Positions 39,557 through 47,708 are shown, counted from the first letter of the stretch. The stretch: 56,243 nucleotides of DNA from an uncultured Oscillospiraceae bacterium (GCA_944387125.1 CALXDT010000032.1:1-56243), one strand, 5' to 3'. Numbers and translations are program-made. Notes: generated by a model from the sequence alone, not told the origin.

Positions 39557-41839
39557 ATGATTCACAGCATCATCAAACGAGACGGACGGGTGGTCTTGTA
39601 TGACCAGAACAAGATCGCATCCGCTATCCTCCGTGCCATGGAGGCTTCGGGAGAGGGCAACGCCGCGGACGCCGCCCGGGTGGCCAACGCTGTCCAGAGC
39701 GCCCTCCAGGGGCGGTTTCGGGAGACCCCTCCCAACATTGAGGACATTCAGGACCAGGTGGAAAAGCAGCTGATGAACCACGGATTCAACAGCGCCGCCA
39801 AATCCTACATTCTCTACCGGGCCAACCGCACCCGCGCCAGAGAAGCCAACACCAGCCTGATGAAGACCATCGACGAGATCACCAACATCGACGCCCGGAT
39901 CAGCGACATGAAGCGGGACAACGCCAACATCGACGGCAACACCGCCATGGGCTCCATGCTCCAGATCGGCTCCGCCGGCGCCAAGGCCTATAACGAGATG
40001 TACCTGCTCCGGCCGGAGCACGCCCGCGCCTATCGGGAGGGGGACATCCACATCCATGACTTTGACTTTTACTCCCTGACCACCACCTGCTGCCAGATCG
40101 ACATTCTGAAGCTGTTCCACGGAGGCTTCTCCACCGGCCACGGGTATCTGCGGGAGCCGAAGTCCATTCAGAGCTATGCCGCTCTGGCGGCCATCGCCAT
40201 CCAGTCCAACCAGAACGACCAGCACGGGGGGCAGTCCATCCCCAACTTTGACTACGGCATGGCCGAGGGCGTAGCCAAAACCTACCGGAAGGCCTTTGCC
40301 CGCACCCTGGCCAACGCGGTGGAGGACTTTTTGGATCAGGAGGATCTGGCCGAGCGAGTGCGGGAGGTGGTCTCCCAGGCGGAGGATGCCTCCGGAGAGC
40401 ATCCCCGGCTGGAAAACCAGGCCGCCTTTGACCCGGCCATGACCGAGAGCCTCTGCCGGAACCTGTCTCTGAAGGAGGCCGATGCCGCCCGGCTCATTGC
40501 CCGGGCCCGGCGCAGAGCCGCCAAAATCACCCAGGCGGACACCTACCAGGCCATGGAGGGCTTTGTCCACAACCTGAACACCATGCACTCCCGGGCGGGA
40601 GCCCAGACTCCCTTCTCCTCCATCAACTACGGCACCGACACCTCCCCGGAGGGGCGGATGGTCATCAGGAACATTCTTTTGGCGCTGGACGCGGGACTGG
40701 GGCATGGGGAGACCTGCATCTTCCCCATTCACATTTTCAAGGTGAAGGAAGGGGTCAATTACAACGATACCGATCCCAACTACGATCTGTTCCGGCTCAG
40801 CTGCAAGGTCAGCGCCCGGCGGCTGTTCCCCAACTACGTGTTCCTGGACGCCCCCTATAATCTGCAGTACTACGTTCCCGGCCGTCCCGAAACGGAGGTA
40901 GCCACCATGGGCTGCCGCACCCGGGTTATGGGCAACGTCTACGACCCCACCCGGCAGATCGCCTACTCCCGGGGCAACCTGTCCTTTACCTCCATCAATC
41001 TGCCCCGGCTGGCTATGGAAGCCCAGGGGGACGAAGGGCTGTTCTATGAGAAGCTGGACGGGATGCTGAATCTGGTGGCGCAGCAGCTTCTGGATCGGTT
41101 TGAGATCCAGGCGGGCAAGCACGTGTACAACTTCCCCTTCCTCATGGGGCAGAACGTGTGGCTGGACGCGGACAAGCTGACGGTGCAGGACGACCTCCGG
41201 GAGGTGCTGAAGCACAGCACCCTGTCCATCGGCTTCATCAGCCTGGCGGAGACCCTCACCGCCGTGTACGGCGCCCACCACGGCCAGGATCCGGCCATTC
41301 AGGAAAAGGGTCTTGCCATGATCTCCCATATGCGCAAGTTCTGTGACCGCATCTCCCAGGAGCACAAAATGAACTTCACCCTTCTGGCCACGCCCGCGGA
41401 GGGTCTGGCAGGGCGGTTCATCCGGATGGATCAGCAGCGCTACGGGAAGGTGCCCGGGATCACCGACCGGGAATACTACACCAACAGCTTCCACATCCCC
41501 GTGTGGTTCCCCATCTCCGCCTATGACAAGATCCGGCTGGAGGCTCCCTATCACGCCCTTTGCAACGCCGGGCACATCAGCTATGTGGAGCTGGACGGAG
41601 ACACCGCCAAAAATGTGGAGGCCTTCGAGGCGGTGGTGCGGTGGATGCACGACGCGGGCGTGGGCTACGGCAGCATCAACCACCCGGTGGATCGGGATCC
41701 GGTGTGCGGCTATGTGGGCGTCATCGGAGACGTCTGCCCCCGGTGCGGCCGCCGGGAAGGGGAGCGGATTCCCCAGGAGCGGCTGGAAGAGCTGAAAAAG
41801 CGCTATCCGGAGATGCCCGCCTTCCAGGGAATTCAATAA
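39557..41839 (+). CDS. nrdD: Anaerobic ribonucleoside-triphosphate reductase, main subunit lacking the glycyl-radical tail
   Basis: Class III reductase making dNTPs without oxygen. The 760-residue protein has an N-terminal ATP-cone (about 3-93, IIKRDGRVVLYDQNKI), the barrel with the CCQIDI cysteines (178-179), INYGTDTSPEGR, the thiyl-radical Cys453 in MGCRTRV, and a C-terminal metal-site segment with C717, C727 and C730 (DPVCGY ... CPRCG). It then ends with a charged tail. The family's C-terminal glycyl-radical block (RVCGYLG in E. coli, Gly681) is absent from this chain; a matching block (RITGYLVG) is encoded by the next small gene. GAGAGGAAATACCT precedes the ATG. Confidence 0.95.
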   Translation: MIHSIIKRDGRVVLYDQNKIASAILRAMEASGEGNAADAARVANAVQSALQGRFRETPPNIEDIQDQVEKQLMNHGFNSAAKSYILYRANRTRAREANTSLMKTIDEITNIDARISDMKRDNANIDGNTAMGSMLQIGSAGAKAYNEMYLLRPEHARAYREGDIHIHDFDFYSLTTTCCQIDILKLFHGGFSTGHGYLREPKSIQSYAALAAIAIQSNQNDQHGGQSIPNFDYGMAEGVAKTYRKAFARTLANAVEDFLDQEDLAERVREVVSQAEDASGEHPRLENQAAFDPAMTESLCRNLSLKEADAARLIARARRRAAKITQADTYQAMEGFVHNLNTMHSRAGAQTPFSSINYGTDTSPEGRMVIRNILLALDAGLGHGETCIFPIHIFKVKEGVNYNDTDPNYDLFRLSCKVSARRLFPNYVFLDAPYNLQYYVPGRPETEVATMGCRTRVMGNVYDPTRQIAYSRGNLSFTSINLPRLAMEAQGDEGLFYEKLDGMLNLVAQQLLDRFEIQAGKHVYNFPFLMGQNVWLDADKLTVQDDLREVLKHSTLSIGFISLAETLTAVYGAHHGQDPAIQEKGLAMISHMRKFCDRISQEHKMNFTLLATPAEGLAGRFIRMDQQRYGKVPGITDREYYTNSFHIPVWFPISAYDKIRLEAPYHALCNAGHISYVELDGDTAKNVEAFEAVVRWMHDAGVGYGSINHPVDRDPVCGYVGVIGDVCPRCGRREGERIPQERLEELKKRYPEMPAFQGIQ

Positions 41840-41877
41840 CCGGATTTACTGTATTTACATAGAAAGGAAGATTTCTT

Positions 41878-42030
41878 ATGACAATGAAGCAAACCAATGA
41901 AAAGCTGGGTCAGGGCGTTGGCTTTGAGCGGATCCGCCGGATCACCGGCTATCTGGTGGGCACCATGGACAAGTGGAACGACGCCAAGCGGGCAGAGGAG
42001 CGGGACCGTGTGAAGCACGGCCTGAAGTAA
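41878..42030 (+). CDS. 50-residue glycyl-radical peptide of NrdD
   Basis: This small protein corresponds to the C-terminal radical block of ordinary NrdD. It reads RRITGYLVGTMDKW in the middle, with Gly24 at the position of the radical glycine (E. coli RRVCGYLG), and ends AKRAEERDRVKHG, equivalent to the family's GK-x-EEV-x-RVKH ending. It has its own ribosome site (GAAAGGAAG, 7-8 bases before ATG), is 38 bases after nrdD, and nrdG starts one base after its stop. It is therefore translated as a separate chain that would insert into NrdD and be activated by NrdG, like the spare-part protein YfiD for pyruvate formate-lyase. The alternative is a recent split of one gene, but the dedicated ribosome site argues against decay. 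Confidence 0.88.
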   Translation: MTMKQTNEKLGQGVGFERIRRITGYLVGTMDKWNDAKRAEERDRVKHGLK

Positions 42031-42031
42031 C

Positions 42032-42544
42032 ATGCTGTATCTGGCGGGGATCACCCAGGACAGCATTGTGGACGGCCCCGGAATCCGCACCACATTCTAT
42101 GCCCAGGGCTGTCCCCACCATTGCAAAGGCTGTCACAATCCCGAAACCTGGGCCTTTTCCGGGGGCACGGCCATGGACGAGGAAACCCTGGCGGACATCG
42201 CCCTGTCCAACCCCCTGAGCCGGGGCGTGACCTTCTCCGGCGGGGAGCCCTTTTCCCAGGGAGCGGGCTTTGCCCGGCTGGCGGCGATTTTAAAAGAGAA
42301 GGGCTTTGAGGTGGCCTCCTACACCGGCTACACCTTTGAGCAGCTTCTTTTGGGAACCCCGGAGCAGCGCCGGCTGCTGGAAACGCTGGACGTGCTCATT
42401 GACGGCCCCTTTCTGCTGGAGCAGCGGAGCCTGGAGCTGAACTTCCGGGGCAGCCGGAACCAGCGGGTGCTGAACGTCCCCAAAAGCCTGGCCGCAGGGG
42501 AACCGGTGGAGGAGACTTCCGACCGCTGGCTGGGCGAATATTGA
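42032..42544 (+). CDS. nrdG: Anaerobic ribonucleotide reductase activating protein
   Basis: Radical-SAM enzyme that generates the glycyl radical on the reductase. The 170-residue protein has DGPGIRTTFYAQGC followed by the cluster motif CPHHCKGC (C27, C31, C34), FSGGEPFSQG (about 69-78) and LIDGPF. Length is normal for NrdG. The ATG comes one base after the stop of the radical peptide and its ribosome site would lie in that gene, so their translation is coupled. A terminator follows 38 bases after the stop. Confidence 0.96.
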   Translation: MLYLAGITQDSIVDGPGIRTTFYAQGCPHHCKGCHNPETWAFSGGTAMDEETLADIALSNPLSRGVTFSGGEPFSQGAGFARLAAILKEKGFEVASYTGYTFEQLLLGTPEQRRLLETLDVLIDGPFLLEQRSLELNFRGSRNQRVLNVPKSLAAGEPVEETSDRWLGEY

Positions 42545-42581
42545 AAAACAGCGCTTTCCCAAAACGCCTATACAATCCGTT

Positions 42582-42620
42582 CGGCTGGATTACCTTGCTT
42601 TTGGTAATCCAGCCGTTTTT
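42582..42620 (+). terminator. Terminator of the nrd operon
   Basis: A perfect 13-base-pair stem (42582-42594 with 42603-42615) with loop TTGCTTTT ends in TTTTT. Confidence 0.93.
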
Positions 42621-42632
42621 ATTGGGATATGT

Positions 42633-42688
42633 GGGGCGTTTTGCGGTTTGCGTTCAGCTTCAGCGAGCGTTTCGCTGGTCAGCCCTGC
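42633..42688 (+). repeat. 56-base dispersed repeat, copy 2
   Basis: 55 of 56 positions match 38443-38498. A hairpin CTTTCTTGC-TCCG-GCAAGAAAG (about 42700-42721) follows, equivalent to the hairpin after copy 1. Confidence 0.85.
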
Positions 42689-42735
42689 CGGGGGCGTTCC
42701 TTTCTTGCTCCGGCAAGAAAGTACAGCGAAGCCCA

Positions 42736-42957
42736 CTTGGGAAGGCGCAGATCCTGATTTTTTAGGAAAAGCAGGCTTTTCCTAAAAAACGCATCGCCTT
42801 GCGGCGCTGCGGCTTTTGTGATTTAAGCGGAAAGAAATCACAAAAGCACGGCTCATAGGAGCGCTGTGCCCTATGGGCAATATCAATGCCTGTGGCATTG
42901 ATATTAGCGCTCCGTATGAGTTGATTGCTCCTGCTTTTCAAAGCCGCCCTTCCCAAG
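42736..42957. other. Multi-branched structured region, possible RNA or DNA element
   Basis: A 10-base-pair closing helix (CTTGGGAAGG 42736-42745 with CCTTCCCAAG 42948-42957) encloses several perfect hairpins: 14 bp (42758-42771 with 42776-42789), 13 bp (42812-42824 with 42835-42847), and a 14-bp stem with one bulge (42852-42865 with 42906-42920) that itself contains GCCC-TAT-GGGC (42868-42878) and a 12-bp hairpin with TGT loop (42879-42890 with 42894-42905). No coding frame with ribosome site. I cannot assign a known RNA family. Confidence 0.7.
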
Positions 42958-43072
42958 ACCTATCCCGGCGCGCTTTTCGTTTGGTGCTGGTATTCTCTTC
43001 AGCGTCTGAATGGGTGCGGTGCCCGAATTGGCGGTTGCCTCTTTCTTACTGCCCAGACGGGAGCTGGCAAAC

Positions 43073-43108
43073 CGGGAACGAACCTTGTAAAAGGCTCGTT
43101 CCCGTGTT
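43073..43108. terminator. Hairpin near the alpha/beta hydrolase 3' end
   Basis: CGGGAACGA (43073-43081) pairs with TCGTTCCCG (43096-43104), with an inner CCTT/AAGG pair. TGTTTT follows on the plus strand. It lies 27 bases beyond the minus-strand hydrolase stop; direction is uncertain. Confidence 0.5.
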
Positions 43109-43134
43109 TTGCCGGTATGGGGTTTTGGGGCAGT

Positions 43135-43977
43135 TCAGCGTTCCCGGAAGCCGAAGCCGCAGTCGGCGAAGAAATGCGCCATATCCTCCGGCCATTGGGG
43201 AATCTCCCGGCTGATGGAGGGCACCTGACCCGCCGGGTATACCAGCTCATTGGCCAGTGACAGGCCGTGGGAGCCGTGGGGATAGATCCGCAGGGCGAAG
43301 ACGGCCTTCTGTTCTTCCAGCGCCTGGGCCAGAAGCAGGGTGCCCCGCACCGGCACCGTTTCGTCGTCCAGGGTGTGCCACAGGAACACCGGAGGCATAT
43401 CCCGGCGAACCAGCCGATTCAGAGACAGCCGCTGCCGCAGCTGCCGGTCTTCTCCGCACAGCATCTGGAAGCTCCCCTCGTGGGTGGGGGCTTGGGAGAC
43501 CGTCACCGGGTAGCACAGCCCAAGGGCATTGGGCCGGATGACATCCCCCGGGGCGATGTCCGCCACTTCCGGGCAATCGAACAGGGTGCCCAGGGTGCCG
43601 CACAGGTGGCCGCCGGCGGAGAAGCCCACCGCCGCCACCATGTCCGGATCCAGGGCGTATCTGGCGGCGTTTTGCCGAATGTAGGCCATGGCCATAGCCG
43701 CTTCCCGCAGGGCGGTGGGGAAGGTGCTGGGGGCGCAGGAATAGCGCAGCACAAAGGCCTGGTAGCCCTTGGCGGCAAAGACCATGGCCACCGGCTCCGC
43801 CTCCCGGCCGGAGGTAAAGCTGTAGCCGCCCCCGGGCAGAACCAGCACGGCGGGAGCCGTCCGCCCGGCGCCGATGCCCTCCCGGGGCTGCCAGCACAGG
43901 CAGCTCAGGTGCCCGGCTGCCGCGCCGTTTCTGGGCAGGTGAAAGTGTTCATACAAATCAATGATTTCCGGATTCAT
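43135..43977 (-). CDS. Alpha/beta hydrolase, acetyl-esterase type
   Basis: A cytoplasmic serine esterase of 280 residues, of the type that deacetylates short xylo-oligosaccharides or other sugars. The oxyanion segment is LPGGGYSF (47-54), the nucleophile elbow GFSAGG with Ser120, the acid Asp204 or Asp205 in TLDDETVP, and catalytic His237 in PHGSHGL. GGAGGGC precedes the ATG by 8 bases. It is not in an obvious operon; ArsR lies upstream on the same strand with a 34-base gap, which allows read-through. Substrate unknown. Confidence 0.88.
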   Translation of the reverse strand: MNPEIIDLYEHFHLPRNGAAAGHLSCLCWQPREGIGAGRTAPAVLVLPGGGYSFTSGREAEPVAMVFAAKGYQAFVLRYSCAPSTFPTALREAAMAMAYIRQNAARYALDPDMVAAVGFSAGGHLCGTLGTLFDCPEVADIAPGDVIRPNALGLCYPVTVSQAPTHEGSFQMLCGEDRQLRQRLSLNRLVRRDMPPVFLWHTLDDETVPVRGTLLLAQALEEQKAVFALRIYPHGSHGLSLANELVYPAGQVPSISREIPQWPEDMAHFFADCGFGFRER

Positions 43978-44011
43978 GAAACAATGCCCTCCTTTGCCGA
44001 TGGGTCAGCGA

Positions 44012-44377
44012 TTATTCCGGACAGGTGATTTCCATCACCTGCTCCAGCATCTGATGCAAAAGCCGGCTCTGGCAGGTATCCGCCGCCCGGTAGTAGACCT
44101 CCTTGCCCTCCCGGCGGCTGACAATCAGACCGCTGGCCCGCAGCGCCCGCAGGTGGTGGGAGATGGCGGGGCTGGACATATGCAGCATGGCGGAGATATT
44201 GACCACGCATTCCTCCCAGTGGCACAGCAGCCAGAAGATCCGCACCCGGGTGGGATCGCCCAATTGCCGGAACACATCCGCAATGGCCTGGAAGTCTTCC
44301 GTCTGCGCCAGCCGCTGCTGCACTTCCACAGACAGCTCCCGGCGGCCATGGTCGTGGGGAAGCAAAATGGTTTCCAT
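44012..44377 (-). CDS. ArsR/SmtB family metal-sensing repressor
   Basis: A winged-helix repressor of 121 residues. The helix-turn-helix is CVVNISAMLHMSSPAISHHLRALRASG (quoted in part: ISAMLHMSSPAISHHLRA) with the beta-wing GLIVSRREGKEVYYRA. Metal ligands could be the N-terminal HDHGRR and the C-terminal histidine (SRLLHQMLEQ), typical of Zn/Cd sensors of the CzrA/SmtB branch. The start at 44377 is chosen because GGAGCG is 8 bases upstream and the family begins here. It is divergent from the HMA protein and P-type ATPase genes, which it most likely controls. Confidence 0.92.
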   Translation of the reverse strand: METILLPHDHGRRELSVEVQQRLAQTEDFQAIADVFRQLGDPTRVRIFWLLCHWEECVVNISAMLHMSSPAISHHLRALRASGLIVSRREGKEVYYRAADTCQSRLLHQMLEQVMEITCPE

Positions 44378-44405
44378 AAGCATCGCTCCATTCTGAAAAA
44401 AGGTC

Positions 44406-44434
44406 TTGACGAATCCCTGTAATTCCATTATACT
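44406..44434 (+). promoter_or_regulatory. Promoter of the metal-efflux pair
   Basis: TTGACG (44406-44411) and TATACT (44429-44434) are 17 bases apart, about 62 bases before the HMA start. Confidence 0.85.
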
Positions 44435-44446
44435 ACAGATGTCAAG

Positions 44447-44480
44447 TTTAAACAAGTGCTTAATCGTTAAATTGTTTGAA
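44447..44480 (+). promoter_or_regulatory. Putative ArsR operator
   Basis: TTTAAACAA (44447-44455) and TTGTTTGAA (44472-44480) form an imperfect inverted repeat around TTAA-TCG-TTAA. It covers the early transcript just after the promoter and ends at the HMA ribosome site. Confidence 0.6.
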
Positions 44481-44495
44481 AGGAGCATGTTTCCC

Positions 44496-44714
44496 ATGAA
44501 AAAGACCTACAGGATCGAAGTGGACTGTGCCAACTGCGCCAATTTGATGGAGCGGACTGCCGGCAAGGTGCCCGGCGTGGTCTCCGCCAGGGTCAGCTTT
44601 ATGACCCAGAAAATGCAGCTGGAATTTTCTCCCGAGGCGGATCCGGCTTCCGTGATGGAGGCTGTGCGCAAGGCCTGCAGGAAGGTGGAGCCGGACTGCC
44701 AGATCTTCCTGTAA
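44496..44714 (+). CDS. Free-standing heavy-metal-associated (HMA) domain protein
   Basis: A 72-residue ferredoxin-like metallochaperone. The metal site is D-C11-A-N-C14-A in VDCANCANLME, followed by KVPGVVSARVSF. In most Zn/Cd P-type ATPases this domain is fused to the N-terminus; the ATPase 31 bases downstream lacks it, so this protein likely supplies the domain in trans. The DCxxC motif (Asp before the first Cys) is typical of Zn/Cd and not Cu HMA domains. The start at 44496 has AAAGGAGC 9-10 bases upstream; an ATG at 44487 is too near that site. Confidence 0.9.
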   Translation: MKKTYRIEVDCANCANLMERTAGKVPGVVSARVSFMTQKMQLEFSPEADPASVMEAVRKACRKVEPDCQIFL

Positions 44715-44745
44715 GGGAACCTGCCGGATTTGGAGGGGGAGAATC

Positions 44746-46632
44746 ATGACGAAAAAGCAAAGGAAAATGCTTCTGCGGATCCTGATCACCGCGGCGATGC
44801 TCATTGTGCTCAACTGCGTTCCCACGGAAGGGGTTCTTCGGTTCGGGCTGTTTTTTGCCTGCTATCTGTTCATCGGCTATGACATTTTGTTGGATGCGGG
44901 GAAGGGGATTCTGAACCGACAGGTATTTGATGAGAATTTCCTCATGGCCATTGCCACGGTGGGCGCCCTGGGGCTTGCCATCTACGACCGCAGCGGCGAT
45001 TACAACGAGGCCATCGCGGTGATGCTGTTCTATCAGATCGGAGAGCTGTTCCAGGCCTACGCCGTGGGCAAAAGCCGCCGGAACATTGCCGCACTGATGG
45101 ATATCCGTCCGGATTACGCCAATGTGGAGCGGGAGGGCGCCCTGGAGCAGGTGGATCCGGAGGAGGTTGCGGTGGGAGATGTGATTGTGGTGCAGCCGGG
45201 AGAGAAGATCCCTCTGGACGGCATGGTTCTGGAGGGGGTTTCCGCTTTGGACACCAGCGCCCTCACCGGCGAGAGCCTGCCCCGGGACGTGGGGCCGGGA
45301 GACGCGGTGATCAGCGGCTGCGTAAACTTAAGCGGTTTGATGAAGGTGCGCACCACCAAGCCCTTTGGGGAATCCACCGTAGCGAAGATTCTGGAGCTGG
45401 TGGAAAATTCCAGCTTTCACAAATCCCGTTCCGAGGACTTTATCACCAGGTTCGCCCGGGTATATACCCCGGCGGTGTGCTGCAGCGCCCTGGCTCTGGC
45501 GGTGCTGCCGCCGGTGATCCGGATCCTGTTCCTGTCCCTGCCGGGGCAGTGGGGGGATTGGTTCTACCGGGCGCTGACCTTCCTGGTCATCAGCTGCCCC
45601 TGCGCGCTGGTAATCAGCATTCCCCTGAGCTTCTTCGGGGGTCTGGGAGGCGCCAGCAAGGAGGGCATTTTGATCAAAGGCTCCAACTATCTGGAGGCGC
45701 TGTCCAAAACCAAATATGTGGTTATGGATAAGACCGGCACCCTGACCCAGGGGGTTTTCCGGGTAACGGGCGTCCATCACAATACCATGGAGGAGAAAAA
45801 GCTGCTGGAATACGCGGCGCTGGCCGAGTGCGCCTCCTCTCACCCCATCAGCAAAAGCCTTCAGGCGGCCTACGGCGGCCGGATTTGCCGGGATCGGGTG
45901 GCGAATATTCAGGAGCGCAGCGGCAAGGGAATCCTGGCTGAGGTGGACGGCCACGCTGTGGCGGTGGGCAACGACCAGCTTATGGAGGAGCTGGGCATCC
46001 CCTGCAGACCCTGCGGCAGCATCGGCACCGTGGTGCACATGGCGGTGGACGGAGACTATGCCGGGCATATCCTCATTTCCGACGTGCTCAAGCCCAATGC
46101 GGCCCGGGCGGTGGACAGCTTGAAAAAAGCCGGCGTGGAGCAGATCGTCATGCTCACCGGCGACGACCACCGGGTTGCCCAGGCTGTGGCCGAAGAGCTG
46201 GGCATCCGCCGGGTGTACAGCCAGCTGCTCCCGGCAGAAAAGGTGGAGCGGGTGGAAGCGCTTCTGGACGAGAAGGCTCCCGGGGACAAGCTGGTGTTTG
46301 TGGGCGACGGCATCAACGACGCGCCGGTGCTTACCCGGGCGGATATCGGCATTGCCATGGGCGTTATGGGTTCCGACGCGGCCATTGAAGCGGCGGATGT
46401 GGTGCTGATGGACGACGACCCGGAAAAAATCGCCAAGGCCATAAGAATCTCCCGGAAGTGCATCGGCATCGTCTACCAGAACATCGTATTTGCCCTGGTG
46501 ATTAAGTTCGGCTGCCTGCTCCTGGGGGCTCTGGGCGTGGCCAACATGTGGTTTGCCATTTTCGCGGATGTGGGCGTCATGGTGCTGGCGGTGCTCAATG
46601 CCATCCGGGCGCTGAATGTACACAAGCTGTAA
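44746..46632 (+). CDS. Zn/Cd/Pb-type heavy-metal P-type ATPase (P1B-2)
   Basis: Exports divalent soft metals, probably Zn2+ or Cd2+, at the cell membrane. The 628-residue protein has the TGES loop (174-177), the CPC motif Cys284-Pro-Cys286, phosphorylated Asp328 in DKTGTLT, the His-Pro of ASSHPISKS (366-367), and GDGINDAP. The last helices carry the Lys (VIKFG) and Asp (FADVGV) that mark P1B-2 pumps. No N-terminal metal domain is present; the chain begins directly with the first membrane helices. GGAGGGGG precedes the ATG. Induction through ArsR is expected. Confidence 0.95.
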   Translation: MTKKQRKMLLRILITAAMLIVLNCVPTEGVLRFGLFFACYLFIGYDILLDAGKGILNRQVFDENFLMAIATVGALGLAIYDRSGDYNEAIAVMLFYQIGELFQAYAVGKSRRNIAALMDIRPDYANVEREGALEQVDPEEVAVGDVIVVQPGEKIPLDGMVLEGVSALDTSALTGESLPRDVGPGDAVISGCVNLSGLMKVRTTKPFGESTVAKILELVENSSFHKSRSEDFITRFARVYTPAVCCSALALAVLPPVIRILFLSLPGQWGDWFYRALTFLVISCPCALVISIPLSFFGGLGGASKEGILIKGSNYLEALSKTKYVVMDKTGTLTQGVFRVTGVHHNTMEEKKLLEYAALAECASSHPISKSLQAAYGGRICRDRVANIQERSGKGILAEVDGHAVAVGNDQLMEELGIPCRPCGSIGTVVHMAVDGDYAGHILISDVLKPNAARAVDSLKKAGVEQIVMLTGDDHRVAQAVAEELGIRRVYSQLLPAEKVERVEALLDEKAPGDKLVFVGDGINDAPVLTRADIGIAMGVMGSDAAIEAADVVLMDDDPEKIAKAIRISRKCIGIVYQNIVFALVIKFGCLLLGALGVANMWFAIFADVGVMVLAVLNAIRALNVHKL

Positions 46633-46672
46633 TGGGCGGGTTTCTCTCAAACGGAGACCGCCCCCCGAATAC

Positions 46673-46706
46673 ATTGACCGGATTCCCGAAGGGGGATCCG
46701 GTCAAT
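46673..46706 (+). terminator. Hairpin after the P-type ATPase gene
   Basis: An 11-base-pair stem ATTGACCGGAT/ATCCGGTCAAT (46673-46683 with 46696-46706) with inner CCC/GGG pairs. The T-run is poor. A second weaker GGGCGG/CCGCCC stem lies at 46634-46666. Confidence 0.55.
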
Positions 46707-46802
46707 TCCATTGTCCGGGGAGCGGAGCCGCCGGAAGAATCGGGGAGCGCCGCGGGTTTAAGCCGGATTTTGCCGCGGCTGCCGATTTCAATCCGAGGTT
46801 CC

Positions 46803-47708
46803 CTAGCGCACCGGCCAGGCGGGCAGGTGGCTGGCGGGCAGGGCGTTTTTCAGCCGCTGGGAAAACTCCCGGGGGCTGATCTGATATTCCGCCTTGAACG
46901 CCCGGTAGAAATTGGAATAGTCCCCGAAGCCGCAGTGCTGGCACACCTCCGTGGCGGAGGCGCCCTCCCGGATCATCTGCTTGGCCATTACCAGCCGCTT
47001 CTGGGTCAGATACCGGTGGACGGTGGTGCCCACCAGCCGCTGAAACTCCCGGGACAGGTGATACTTACTCATGAAAAACCGGTTGGCCAGACAGTCTAAG
47101 GTCAGATCCTCGCTGTAGTGGTTGTTGATATAATTCAGGATCTGGTAGATCGGCGAGTTGGAGAAGGGCTTCATCTGCGCCTGCTGGTACTGATGCTGCA
47201 TCTGCCGGTTCAGCAATACCAGCACCTGTACCAGATAGGTCAGCGCCGCGGTTTGGGCGCAGTACTCCTCCGATTCCACCTCCTGGATCAGCTGCTCCAG
47301 CTGGAAGGTGAGCATCTGGCGCATCGGATCCTCCAGCCGCAGAAGGTTGGTGCGGCCCGGGGCGGAGGGGTCAAAGCACGCGGACAGATCCTGCTCCGGG
47401 CCGCTCAGCTGCTCCAGAAAGTCCTTGTTGATCCACAGAACCATTCGCTCATAGCTTCGCCGCCCCTGGCCGAACACCGGCTGGTGCAGCTCCAGAGGAC
47501 TGATCAGCAGCACATCCCCGGGGGCAAGCAGGTAGCTGCGGCTTTCAATATTATACTGCACATTCCCGGACAGAAAGAAATACACCTCGTAAAAATCGTG
47601 GTGGTGCAGCTCCACGTTTTTCAGATAGTTGTCCTTATACCGGAAGATCTCATAGGTATCCCGCTGCATGTGCTGGCGGGGATCAAATTGCTTCGCCTTG
47701 ACGGCCAT
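46803..47708 (-). CDS. AraC family regulator with cupin sensor domain
   Basis: A regulator of 301 residues. The cupin domain (about 35-130) has VELHHHDFYEVYFFLSG and LLISPLELHQP; the two C-terminal helix-turn-helices (about 200-298) include LDCLANRFFMSKYHLSREFQ and VCQHCGFGDYSNFYRAFKAE. The start at 47708 is preceded by AAAGGAGC 5 bases upstream; upstream in-frame sequence is GC-rich leader. It is divergent from the TIM-barrel/Gfo-Idh operon and is its probable regulator; phased GCAAT repeats lie between them. The paralogue at 30.4-31.3 kb has the same domain order but low similarity. Confidence 0.92.
   Translation of the reverse strand: MAVKAKQFDPRQHMQRDTYEIFRYKDNYLKNVELHHHDFYEVYFFLSGNVQYNIESRSYLLAPGDVLLISPLELHQPVFGQGRRSYERMVLWINKDFLEQLSGPEQDLSACFDPSAPGRTNLLRLEDPMRQMLTFQLEQLIQEVESEEYCAQTAALTYLVQVLVLLNRQMQHQYQQAQMKPFSNSPIYQILNYINNHYSEDLTLDCLANRFFMSKYHLSREFQRLVGTTVHRYLTQKRLVMAKQMIREGASATEVCQHCGFGDYSNFYRAFKAEYQISPREFSQRLKNALPASHLPAWPVR

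Noticed and set aside
39272..41836. Open frame of 854 codons on the minus strand opposite nrdD
   Set aside because: It mirrors nrdD almost exactly, has no ribosome site or recognisable domain, and is rich in Gly, His, Val and Gln. Such frames are a by-product of GC-rich third positions.
41840..41877. Frameshift or nonsense decay of nrdD
   Set aside because: Thirty-eight bases with a proper GAAAGGAAG site separate the stop from the next ATG, and the small gene is intact and tightly spaced to nrdG. A designed split is more likely than decay, although sequencing error cannot be excluded from this window alone.
42736..42957. CRISPR array
   Set aside because: The repeated features are different hairpins, not identical direct repeats with regular spacers, and no cas genes are present.
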